A stretch of 34,018 nt of DNA from Clostridia bacterium (GTDB lineage Bacteria > Bacillota > Clostridia > Christensenellales > CAG-138): NCBI GenBank assembly GCA_017523925.1, contig JAFWVQ010000010.1, positions 1 to 34,018 on the forward strand. Reading direction: 5' to 3'. Below, piece after piece: positions 7,273-14,699 of the stretch. The notes below the pieces were generated by a model. That model ran no database searches, was not told the DNA's origin, and saw nothing but the letters and a program-made list of their open reading frames with translations. The stretch's first letter is position 1. Each line of letters starts with the position of its first letter. The position numbers and the translations under genes are program-made.

Positions 7273-9222
7273 TCACTTGAATATCAGCTCCACTCCTTCA
7301 TCGGTCTCGATCGAATCAAGGTTCGTGCAGCCCTTACAGTTCAACACGGATAAAGCGTTTTCGCGGCAGTCCAGCTTTTCCAGCCAATAGCAATTGCTAA
7401 GGCCGAGATAGGTGAGCGAGTTGCTGCTGCAATCAAGCTCGTTGAGCGAAAGAAAGCCGTCGAGATAGAGCGCAGTCAGCCTGTTTTTGCTCAGATCAAT
7501 ATTTACGATGTTTTGATTGCCGGAAAGGTCGATGGTTTCAAGCAGGTTGGAGCTTGCGTTCAGGCGCTTCAGCTCGCCGTTTGCGGCAATCAGCAGCTCC
7601 GTAAGCCCGTTTTCCTCGCAGCTGAGCTCACTCAGCAAAGCGCAATCCGAAACGTCGAGGCTTGCAAGTGCGTTCTTGCCGCAGTTCAGCCTGAGAAGCG
7701 AGACGCAGTTGGAGAGATCGAGCCTTGTAAGCTCGTTTTCACTGCATGAAAGCTCGTAAAGCTGCCCGCCCAAGGAGGAAAGATCGAGCTCGGTAAGCTT
7801 GTTTTGATCGCAGTGAAGCAATCCGGGCAAGCCGTTTTCGGGAAGAATGAGCTCGGTAAGCCCGTTGCCGCTGCAGATGATACTTATAAGGAGGTCGCAG
7901 CTCGAGAGATCGAGCCTTGAAAGAGCGTTGTTCTCGCAGCTGACACGATAGAGCTTGGAGCAGCCTGTTATGTTAAGCTCCGTCAGAGCGCAGGACGCAC
8001 ATTCAAGGACGCTGATAAACGGGCAGCAGGAGAGGTCGAGGCGGGTAAGCCCGCTGCATCCGCTTGCCTTGAGCGAATAGAGCTCGGGGCAGGCGGAAAG
8101 CTCGAGCTCCGTCAGCGGGTTGCCGTCGCAATAAAGGTTATCCAAGTTTATCGCGTTGCTCAGATGGAGCTGCGTTATGCGGTTGTTCGAGCAAACAAGA
8201 TTCGAAAGCGTGCTCGCGGATTCGGGCAGAATAAGCTCCGTAAGCTCATTATCGCTGCAGTATAGCTCTCTAAGCGCGGCGTTTAAGGTAAGGTCGAGCC
8301 TTGAAAGCGCATTTGCTTCGCAGGCAAGGGTCGCAAGCTTGCGGCAGGAGGAGGGATCGAGGCTTGTGAGCTTATTGTCGGAGCATATAAGAGTATTGAG
8401 CTCGGGGCAGGCGGAAAGATCGAGGCTTGTAAGCGCGTTTGAATGTGCGCTGAGCGAGGTAAGCTTGGGGCAGGCGGAAAGATCGAGGCTTGTAAGCGAA
8501 TTATAGTCGCAGTATAGGGAATCAAGCTTCGGAAAATAGGAAAGATCGAAGGACTCAACGGAAAGCCCCGTAAAGCTCAGAACCTCGAGCTCCGTGCAGG
8601 TGGAAAGATCGGGCATGCTCATGCCGCCCGTGACGGACATTGCGCCGGTTTCGGGATCCGTGATCAGGATCTGAACGCTGTTAAATGAGATATCGAGATT
8701 CGTTAGCGCGCGGCAGCCGTCCACCTTCACCGCACTCAGTTGGTTGTTGGAGCAGTCGAGCCTGATAAGGTATTCAAAGCCCGAAACGTCCAGCTCGCCG
8801 TATAGACCAAGGTTGCCGATGCGGATCGTTTGGGCGTGCTTGATGCCGTCGATCGTCGTCCAGGTTATGCTCGCGCCGCCCCAGGTGGAGGGGTCGTCCT
8901 TTTTATAGGAGCTGCTCAGCGCTTTGCCGTTTTTTAAGCCGTTTTCGTCGGTCTGCTCGAGGAAGGCGGAGAGCGCATTAAACTCAAATTCATCGTAGCC
9001 GTAGCTTGCGGGCGCGGGTGTGGCGGTCGGCTCGGGCGTAAAGTCGCCGTCAAAAGCCTCGGTCGGCTCGGGCTCGGCGGTCGGCGCATTTCCCGTGGGC
9101 TCGGGCGTTATAAGCGGAACTATGCCGTTTCCGATAACGCAGGAGGAAAGCGCAAGCGCGAAAACAGAAACGAGCGCAAGCAGTATGACCGCGTATGCGA
9201 TGCGAAGGGCAGGCTTTCTCAT
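7273..9222 (-). CDS. Cysteine-ladder LRR lipoprotein 2
   Basis: 649 residues from ATG 9222 with AAGGAG 7 bases upstream. The signal peptide is almost the same as in LRR protein 1 (lipobox LSSC, Cys28), followed by a Pro/Thr/Glu linker and the conserved head (FNALSAFLEQTDENGLKNG). About twenty or more 21-residue Cys-containing LRRs follow. An early repeat is broken by a non-LRR insert of about 30 residues (ILITDPETGAMSVTGG up to MPDLSTCTELEVLSF). The third gene has a longer insert at the same place. Surface exposure through the lipid anchor is inferred from the lipobox. The tandem arrangement shows duplication of gene plus spacer. Confidence 0.92.
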   Translation of the reverse strand: MRKPALRIAYAVILLALVSVFALALSSCVIGNGIVPLITPEPTGNAPTAEPEPTEAFDGDFTPEPTATPAPASYGYDEFEFNALSAFLEQTDENGLKNGKALSSSYKKDDPSTWGGASITWTTIDGIKHAQTIRIGNLGLYGELDVSGFEYLIRLDCSNNQLSAVKVDGCRALTNLDISFNSVQILITDPETGAMSVTGGMSMPDLSTCTELEVLSFTGLSVESFDLSYFPKLDSLYCDYNSLTSLDLSACPKLTSLSAHSNALTSLDLSACPELNTLICSDNKLTSLDPSSCRKLATLACEANALSRLDLTLNAALRELYCSDNELTELILPESASTLSNLVCSNNRITQLHLSNAINLDNLYCDGNPLTELELSACPELYSLKASGCSGLTRLDLSCCPFISVLECASCALTELNITGCSKLYRVSCENNALSRLDLSSCDLLISIICSGNGLTELILPENGLPGLLHCDQNKLTELDLSSLGGQLYELSCSENELTRLDLSNCVSLLRLNCGKNALASLDVSDCALLSELSCEENGLTELLIAANGELKRLNASSNLLETIDLSGNQNIVNIDLSKNRLTALYLDGFLSLNELDCSSNSLTYLGLSNCYWLEKLDCRENALSVLNCKGCTNLDSIETDEGVELIFK

Positions 9223-9253
9223 TAAAAACTCCTTATCTTTATATAAATTTGCA

Positions 9254-9297
9254 GAAATTCCTTTGGAATTTCATCCACAACTATTCACTATTCACTA
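9254..9297 (-). repeat. Intergenic hairpin/TAGTGAA repeat, copy C
   Basis: On the minus strand TAGTGAA-TAGTGAA-TAG (9297-9280) starts 7 bases after the stop codon of LRR gene 3. TTGTGGAT and the perfect 8-bp hairpin GAAATTCC-AAA-GGAATTTC (9272-9254) follow. It is almost identical to copy B, as expected from duplication of an LRR gene with its downstream spacer. Confidence 0.85.
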
Positions 9298-9304
9298 ACA
9301 CAGC

Positions 9305-11377
9305 TCACCTGAAAACTATATTCACTCCGTCGTCGGTCTCGATCGAAGTAAGGTTCGAGCAGTTCTCGCAGTTCACCACGGTGAGCTCGTTTTCGCGGCA
9401 GTCCAGCATTTGCAGCGAATAGCAATTGCGAAGGCTGAGGTAGGCAAGCGCGTTGCCGCTGCAATCAAGCTCTTCGAGCGAAACGAAGCCCGAAAGCTCG
9501 AGCGAAGGCAGCCTGTTTTTGCTCAGATCGAGAATAAGGACATGCTGATTGCCGGAAAGGTCGATGGTTTCAAGCAGGTTGGAGCTTGCGTTCAGCTCGT
9601 AGATCTCGCCTTTTGCGGGAAGCAGCAGCTCCGTAAGCTCGTTTTCCGCGCATAAAAGCCGGCCCAGCGAAAGGTGATCCGAAAGATCGAGCGAGCGGAG
9701 CTTGTTTTTGCCGCAGTTCAGCGTATGGGCGTTGGTCAATACGGAAAGGTCGAGCTCGGTGAGCGCGTTATCCGAGCAGTTGAGCTCAAATAACGAACGG
9801 GAAAGCTTGAGCTCGGTCAGCTCGTTTCCGGAGCAGTCGAGTGAGATGGGAGCGAGCAAGCCCGAAACATCGAGCGAGGTGAGTTTGTTTTCGCCGCAGT
9901 AAAGCTGCTCAAGCCCGCTCACGGCGGAAAGGTCGAGCTCGGTGAGCGCGTTTCTTTCGCAGCGAAGGAAGTATAGCTCGGTACAGGAGGAGAGGTCGAG
10001 CGTGCTCAGCGCGTTGCCGGCGCAGTTCAGCACACCGAGGCTAGGGTTGCTTGAAAGATCGAGCTGCGTAAGGCCGCAGTCCTCGCAGTTGAGTCTGCTA
10101 AGCTCGGTAAGGGCGGAAAAGTCCTGCGAGCCGAGCTCGGGGCAATGGCTGATGTCGAGCGAATAGATTTTGGGGCAGCCCGAAAGGTCAAGCTCCGTCA
10201 GCGGATTGCCGCCGCAGGAGAGGGAATAGAGGTTTTCTGCGGATGAAAGCTCGAGCGATGCGAGCATATTGTTCTGGCAGCTCAGGACCCCCAGATCGGA
10301 GGCGGAGGAGGGAAGAGTCAGCTCCGTAAGCTCGTTTAAGTCGCAGGTGATATCCTGAAGGGCGGCGTTGATCGAAAGCTCGAGCTTCGTCAGCGCGTTT
10401 GCACCGCATTCGAGCCCTAAAAGCTTGGGGCAGAGGGAAAGGTCAAGCTCGCTCAGCCTGTTGTCAGAGCAGTTGAGAGATTCGAGCATCGGGCAGAGCG
10501 AAAGATCGAGGCTTGTGAGCGAATTGGAGGCGCAGTTAAGCTCGGTAAGCTCGGGGCAGCCCGATAGGTCGAGCTCGGCGAGGCCGTTGAACGCGCAGTT
10601 CAGCGTTCTGAGCTTTGTAAGTCCCGAAAGGTCGAGCGCACCTGCTCCGATGCCGGGGAAGCTCAGCACCTCGAGCGCGGTGCAGGTGGAAATATCGGGC
10701 ATGGCGAAAGAGTGCGTTTCGGACATGGGGGCGAAGAACGTGACTTGAGATGATAACGCGATATCGGGCGTTAATTCGAATAATGAAGAGATCGGAACAG
10801 ATGAACTTGAAAATAAAGACGATGCCGGGTTGCCGTCCCACGTCACAGACCTTTCGAAGTAAAGCTCTTTGAGCGCGGTGCAGCCGTCCACCTTCAGCCC
10901 GCTTATGCGGTTTGCATTGCACGAGAGATACTCAAGGTGTTCAAAGCCCGAAACGTCCAGCTTGCCCACAATGAAAGCAAATGAAAAATCGAGCTCGCTA
11001 ACGTATTTCAGACCATCGATCTTTATCCATTTGATACAATTACCCCAGGTGGTGGGGTCATCCTTTTTATAGATATCGCTAATGTTTTCGCCGTTTTTGA
11101 AGCCGTTTTCATCGGTCTGCTCGAGGAAAGCGGAGAGCAGCTCGAATTCGTGCTTGCTGAAATTGGTGTTTGCGGGCGCGGGTGTGGCGGTCGGCGTGGG
11201 CGTTAAATTATCGAAAACCTCGGTCGGCTCGGGCTCGTCGGTCGGCGCATTTCCCGTCGGCGCGGGCGTATTGGGCGGGATGATCGGCACGGGGAAATCC
11301 TGTTGGAAGCAGCCGGGGAGCGCAAAAACGAGCATGAGCGCAGCGAGCGCAAGGATGCATATGAGAGATTTTTTCAT
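9305..11377 (-). CDS. Cysteine-ladder LRR lipoprotein 3
   Basis: I place the start at ATG 11377, which has AAGGAG 7 bases upstream and opens a lipoprotein signal (lipobox LPGC, Cys23); the frame is open for 20 more codons upstream but without a signal peptide. The product has 690 residues. The linker PAPTGNAPTDEPEPTEVFDN is nearly shared with the other two genes, as is the head domain (FELLSAFLEQTDENGFKNG). About two dozen Cys-bearing LRRs follow. A Ser/Phe-rich insert of about 50 residues (from SSLFSSSSVPISSLF to HSFAMPDISTCTALEVLSF) sits where LRR protein 2 has a shorter one. Its signal peptide is unrelated to those of the other two. It is the first gene of the likely three-gene operon and follows the promoter at 11450-11478. 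Confidence 0.92.
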   Translation of the reverse strand: MKKSLICILALAALMLVFALPGCFQQDFPVPIIPPNTPAPTGNAPTDEPEPTEVFDNLTPTPTATPAPANTNFSKHEFELLSAFLEQTDENGFKNGENISDIYKKDDPTTWGNCIKWIKIDGLKYVSELDFSFAFIVGKLDVSGFEHLEYLSCNANRISGLKVDGCTALKELYFERSVTWDGNPASSLFSSSSVPISSLFELTPDIALSSQVTFFAPMSETHSFAMPDISTCTALEVLSFPGIGAGALDLSGLTKLRTLNCAFNGLAELDLSGCPELTELNCASNSLTSLDLSLCPMLESLNCSDNRLSELDLSLCPKLLGLECGANALTKLELSINAALQDITCDLNELTELTLPSSASDLGVLSCQNNMLASLELSSAENLYSLSCGGNPLTELDLSGCPKIYSLDISHCPELGSQDFSALTELSRLNCEDCGLTQLDLSSNPSLGVLNCAGNALSTLDLSSCTELYFLRCERNALTELDLSAVSGLEQLYCGENKLTSLDVSGLLAPISLDCSGNELTELKLSRSLFELNCSDNALTELDLSVLTNAHTLNCGKNKLRSLDLSDHLSLGRLLCAENELTELLLPAKGEIYELNASSNLLETIDLSGNQHVLILDLSKNRLPSLELSGFVSLEELDCSGNALAYLSLRNCYSLQMLDCRENELTVVNCENCSNLTSIETDDGVNIVFR

Positions 11378-11449
11378 CGCAGAACTCCTTTCTCGGAACG
11401 GGGCGAGCGGGGCGGAACGCGCCTTTTCGCATATCAAATTCCATTTTAC

Positions 11450-11478
11450 ATTTTAGCTTAAAACGGCGGTCGTGTCAA
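11450..11478 (-). promoter_or_regulatory. Sigma-A promoter of the LRR operon
   Basis: On the minus strand TTGACA (11478-11473) and TAAAAT (11455-11450) are separated by 17 bp. The predicted start near 11443 gives a leader of about 65 nt before ATG 11377. No equally good promoter is visible in the two short gaps between LRR genes, which supports one transcript for all three. Confidence 0.8.
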
Positions 11479-11500
11479 CCGCGGAGGGCGGGGATGCGGA

Positions 11501-11600
11501 TAGTGAATAGTGAATAAATGAATGGTTGAGGTGGAAATTCCGGCGGGATTTCTTCCTCGATCTTCCGAAGGAACGCATCATTAGCGCAGGCGGCATCATT
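11501..11600 (+). repeat. Intergenic hairpin/TAGTGAA repeat, copy D (long form)
   Basis: On the plus strand TAGTGAA-TAGTGAA-TAAATGAA (from 11501) is followed by TGGTTGAGGTG, the hairpin GAAATTCC-GGC-GGGATTTC (11534-11552, one G-T pair), TTCCTCGATC, a small hairpin TTCC-GAA-GGAA (11563-11573) and CGCATCATTAGCGCAGG. The order of parts matches the reverse complement of copy F at 18.9-19.1 kb, so the two are members of one modular family. Confidence 0.75.
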
Positions 11601-11607
11601 AAAGAAA

Positions 11608-11684
11608 GGGGCTGCTGCAAATGCAAGGGAATTGCAGGCAACAGCCCCGGTCTTGTTTTTGCCGGGGCTTAGTGCAACAGCCCC
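11608..11684 (-). terminator. Terminator of the dockerin-protein gene with alternative pairing
   Basis: On the minus strand GGGGCTGTTGC (11648-11638) pairs with GCAGCAGCCCC (11618-11608, one G-T pair) and is followed by TTTCTTT, a good intrinsic terminator. A second copy of GGGGCTGTTGC lies upstream at 11684-11674. The segment AAGCCCCGGC (11670-11661) can pair with either copy, so mutually exclusive hairpins are possible. It lies just after the stop of the gene ending at 11723. Confidence 0.7.
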
Positions 11685-11722
11685 GTACTTACATCATTCT
11701 GCTATTTTGGGTTCGCGTGCCG

Positions 11723-13846
11723 TCACAGGCCCATGGACAGCCTGAGGATCATGACCGCGTCCGCGATGGTGACGGAGCCGTTGCCGTCCACGTCCGCGCG
11801 CGCCTCCTGATCGGGGGTCAGCGTCATAAGCCCCATCGCCTTGCGCAGCGCCAGGATCGCGTCCACCATGTTCACGGTGCCGTTGTCGTCCACGTCGCCC
11901 GGGATGCCGGTGTCGCCGTATTTATAGAGCGATACGCCGTAGATGATCGCGCAGTCATCGCCCCTATCCACGCTGCCGTCCTTGGAATACTCCCATATGA
12001 AGGTGTAGTTTCCTGCGGAGGGAACGCTGTATTCGCGGTAGCGATGCTCGCCCTCGGGAGAGCCCGTGATGGTTTCGGTATGGACTGTCGTGCCGTTCTT
12101 TTTAACGGTGAAGATGAGGTTGTCGTAGTTCGTTTCGGAGGAAACGAAGTAGTCGAAATGGAGCAGGTCGCCCGCCGAAAGCTGCCCGGCCTGACCCTCG
12201 ATGGTCGCTCTCGTGTACTCCATGTATCTGTTGCGCGAAACCACGCCGTAATCGTCCGAGCCGTCCTTGAGGAAGTCCAGGCTGCAGGGCTGGAAGCCGT
12301 CGCCGTTCGCCATGCTCGTGTAGAAATGCATCGGAGCGGAGCTCTCGGTGAGCAGAAGTTGGTCGATATTCAGCGATTGATTGTAGCTGCCGCTGTAAGT
12401 GAGGCTGCGGATATAGGCATAGTCCCAGCCCTCGTTCGGATAGCTGTTGTCGTGCTTTTTATACTCCCAGCGGAAGTAGTAGGTGCCGGTGCGCGGGGCG
12501 GTGTAGGAGTGGCTCGACCAGAAGCGGTCGGTCCAGCCGCCGCCGAGCATCGCCTCGAGCTCGCCGTTGACGTAGAAATTCAGCGTGTCGTAATACTGGC
12601 TTGAAACGACGTATTCGAAGCTGATGCTCTCGCCCTGCGCCATGTTTATCATGGTTTCGCAGAAGGAGGAGGACTCGCCGTCGAGATAGCGGTTGCCGCT
12701 GTAGCCGCGCACGTTCGTGCCGTCGCTGTTTTCCTTCGCGCCCCAGCCGGAGGTGCCGATGGGCGTGTTGAAATAGATCTTGTTTGCGCTCGAGCCGAGT
12801 CGGTTTATATCATGCCATCTTGAGACCGCTTCGCCGGAGGGGTACACTATCTCAACATTGTCCAGATCAACGCAGTCGTAGCCGGTGTTCACGCTGCCGT
12901 CCTTGATGTATCTGAATTCTATCTCGTGCCAGCCGGAGGAGAGATCATAGCTGAAGGTCGTCCATTCCCAGTGGTCGCCGGCTTCCTGAAGAACGCTCTG
13001 CCCGTCCACTATGACCTCGAAATAGTCGTAATAGCTCGAGCCGCTCGGCGCCTCGCACTGCACGGCGTATTCGAATTTGAGCGTGCATTCGCGGGTGCGT
13101 CCGCTGAGCGTAACGGAGCAGGTGCTGTTTGCGGCGCCAGCGTTTCCTGAGCGGAGCCAGGAGGGATGGCTCGTGCTCGAGGTGGTGTGCATCGCTTTGA
13201 AGCCGTTGATCGAGGCGTTGTTGAATTCGTATTCAAACAGGCTCGTGCCGGGCTTGGTCATCGCCTCCGCGCGCTCATAGTCCCAGTGCTCCATAAGGTA
13301 CAGGTTCGAGATGCGAACGCAGTCCGCGCCGGAGTCGTTGGAGCCGTCCTTGGTGTATTCCCAGGAGAAGCTGTACCAGTCGGTCGCGGGGGCGGTGAAG
13401 GTGTGGATGAACCAGGTATCATCGCCGCCGGTGCTGCCCGAGATCTGCTCCTCAAGCGCGTCCCCTCCGCTGCGGGCGTGGGAGATGAAGTTGAAAAAGT
13501 CGTAGTTCAGCTCGGTGGAATACCAGAATTCGAAGATGAGCTTGTCGCCCTCCTTCATGGCGAATTCGTTGCTCTCAAAGCCGGTCGTGGAGTGCGCGCC
13601 GCCGCCGTTTATCTGAACGTAGCTGTGCGTGGAGGTGGCGCCGGTGGTGCAGGGAACGCTGCTGAAATCGTAGTATTCGAGCAGGCAGCCCCTGGTGTTG
13701 ATGTAGCCGGGGTTGACGTAGAGGGTCCCGCCGTCCGTTCGCTCGGCGGGCGCCGTGTTCGCCTCCGCCGTGATGAACGAGAAGGAGGCGGAGCTCATCA
13801 GCATCAAAAATGCGATTAGCAGTGCGGTGATCTTCTTGAAATGCAT
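11723..13846 (-). CDS. Secreted protein with four beta-sandwich-like repeats and a C-terminal type I dockerin
   Basis: The start ATG 13846 has AAGGA about 10 bases upstream and opens a signal peptide (MHFKKITALLIAFLMLMSSA); the product has 707 residues. Four related repeats each end in a strand such as WYSFSWEYTKDGSNDSGADC, WHEIEFRYIKDGSVNTGYDC, YYFRWEYKKHDNSYPNEGWD and YTFIWEYSKDGSVDRGDDC, typical of carbohydrate-binding or adhesion jelly-roll modules. Residues 650-707 are a type I dockerin: two calcium-binding loops (DVDDNGTVNMVD and DVDGNGSVTIAD), each followed by a helix, at the extreme C-terminus. A dockerin normally docks the protein onto a cohesin, on a scaffoldin or the cell surface; no cohesin gene is in this window. 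No catalytic domain is recognisable. It is divergent from the CAP gene at 14700. Confidence 0.9.
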   Translation of the reverse strand: MHFKKITALLIAFLMLMSSASFSFITAEANTAPAERTDGGTLYVNPGYINTRGCLLEYYDFSSVPCTTGATSTHSYVQINGGGAHSTTGFESNEFAMKEGDKLIFEFWYSTELNYDFFNFISHARSGGDALEEQISGSTGGDDTWFIHTFTAPATDWYSFSWEYTKDGSNDSGADCVRISNLYLMEHWDYERAEAMTKPGTSLFEYEFNNASINGFKAMHTTSSTSHPSWLRSGNAGAANSTCSVTLSGRTRECTLKFEYAVQCEAPSGSSYYDYFEVIVDGQSVLQEAGDHWEWTTFSYDLSSGWHEIEFRYIKDGSVNTGYDCVDLDNVEIVYPSGEAVSRWHDINRLGSSANKIYFNTPIGTSGWGAKENSDGTNVRGYSGNRYLDGESSSFCETMINMAQGESISFEYVVSSQYYDTLNFYVNGELEAMLGGGWTDRFWSSHSYTAPRTGTYYFRWEYKKHDNSYPNEGWDYAYIRSLTYSGSYNQSLNIDQLLLTESSAPMHFYTSMANGDGFQPCSLDFLKDGSDDYGVVSRNRYMEYTRATIEGQAGQLSAGDLLHFDYFVSSETNYDNLIFTVKKNGTTVHTETITGSPEGEHRYREYSVPSAGNYTFIWEYSKDGSVDRGDDCAIIYGVSLYKYGDTGIPGDVDDNGTVNMVDAILALRKAMGLMTLTPDQEARADVDGNGSVTIADAVMILRLSMGL

Positions 13847-14060
13847 GGTCGGTTCATCCTTTGATATGAAAATTTCTGTTGAAAATACGTTCTTCTCGGG
13901 CGCGGCTGCTCCGAAAGCTGCGGGAAGCGCGATCGGCTTGGCCGTTGGGGGCGTGATATGCTGAAGGCTGCCTCGTCCGCCGTCGGACCCGCATCGGCTC
14001 GGCGGAATGCCGGCGGAGAAGCGGGGCGCGGTTCGGGGCGCGTCAACGCGATCTGCTTTC
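13847..14060 (-). other. Long GC-rich leader of the dockerin-protein gene
   Basis: About 210 nt separate the predicted transcript start from ATG 13846. The leader is GC-rich until the last 40 nt, which turn AT-rich before the ribosome site. I find no known riboswitch consensus. The reading frame of the protein stays open through it, but without coding-like composition. Confidence 0.5.
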
Positions 14061-14066
14061 ATATAA

Positions 14067-14095
14067 ATTATATTACATTGGAGCGCGAAAGTCAA
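14067..14095 (-). promoter_or_regulatory. Sigma-A promoter of the dockerin-protein gene
   Basis: On the minus strand TTGACT (14095-14090) and a perfect TATAAT (14072-14067) are separated by 17 bp. This is the best promoter upstream of the gene starting at 13846. Confidence 0.85.
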
Positions 14096-14110
14096 CGGCA
14101 TATATAGCAA

Positions 14111-14562
14111 ATACGCAAGCTTTTCGTATATTTTTAGCAGCGTCTTTTATGCCAAGCGCGGCTCCGCCTTCGCTGTGCGCGGCACGGGCTCCGGCGCGGG
14201 AAAAAGCGAGGGCGTGGGCAAGGGGAAAAACGTGGACAAATGCACGGGGGCGGGCAAGGGGAAAGGGCATGGACAAGGCGGAAAACCGATGGCGGCGCCG
14301 CTCCGTGTGCGCCGGGAACGCGGCGCATGCGCGGTACGGGCTCGGCTCGGAGGGCGCGCAAAGGGGCAAAGTATCCAAAATCCGCAACATTCGGAGGCCT
14401 TAATTCTGCCACAATTTTGCCACCTTTGAGGGCGCAATATACTTTTGCGAACGAAAAATCTAACAAGATATTCTGTAAATTTTGCGTTATCCGCAAAAAG
14501 CAATTGTTAAAAATGAAAACCTATAATAAAAAAATATACCTGATTTACTTGAAAAAACACGC
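14111..14562. other. Divergent intergenic region with imperfect purine-rich repeat
   Basis: About 450 bp between the promoters of the dockerin and CAP genes hold no convincing gene. One part is strongly purine-rich on the plus strand and contains a 36-bp imperfect tandem repeat: GGGCAAGGGGAAA at 14216-14228 and again at 14252-14264, each followed by TGGACAA. The rest changes from GC-rich to AT-rich toward the CAP promoter. Short open frames here lack ribosome sites and domains. Confidence 0.5.
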
Positions 14563-14592
14563 TTGACAAAAATATATCCAATTTGATAGAAT
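14563..14592 (+). promoter_or_regulatory. Sigma-A promoter of the CAP-protein gene
   Basis: TTGACA (14563-14568) and TAGAAT (14587-14592) are separated by 18 bp. The predicted start near 14599 falls at the beginning of the structured leader at 14602-14667. Confidence 0.8.
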
Positions 14593-14601
14593 GCAATCAC
14601 A

Positions 14602-14667
14602 GGAGCAAGGCGGTTCGATCGCGGACGGTCCCTGCGATCGCCGATGCGCCGCAATGCGGCGGGCTCC
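14602..14667 (+). promoter_or_regulatory. Candidate three-way-junction leader RNA
   Basis: A closing stem GGAGC (14602-14606) with GCTCC (14663-14667) encloses two perfect hairpins: CGATCGC (14616-14622) with GCGATCG (14634-14640), and CGCCGC (14647-14652) with GCGGCG (14656-14661) over a 3-nt loop. It would begin within a few nucleotides of the predicted transcript start. The ribosome site GGAGG at 14690-14694 lies outside the fold. It matches no riboswitch family I know. Confidence 0.5.
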
Positions 14668-14699
14668 GAGTAAAAAAGTCATATCATTTGGAGGTTCGT

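Noticed and set aside
11621..12604. A 327-codon open frame opposite the dockerin gene
   Set aside because: It begins inside the terminator hairpin and runs antisense to the dockerin and beta repeats.
14149..14566. Several overlapping open frames in the divergent intergenic region
   Set aside because: They are Arg/Gly/Ala-rich low-complexity frames on both strands without ribosome sites, arising from purine-rich GC-rich DNA.
14602..14667. Considered as a known riboswitch such as c-di-GMP type I
   Set aside because: The conserved core bases of the known classes are not present; only the stems are convincing.
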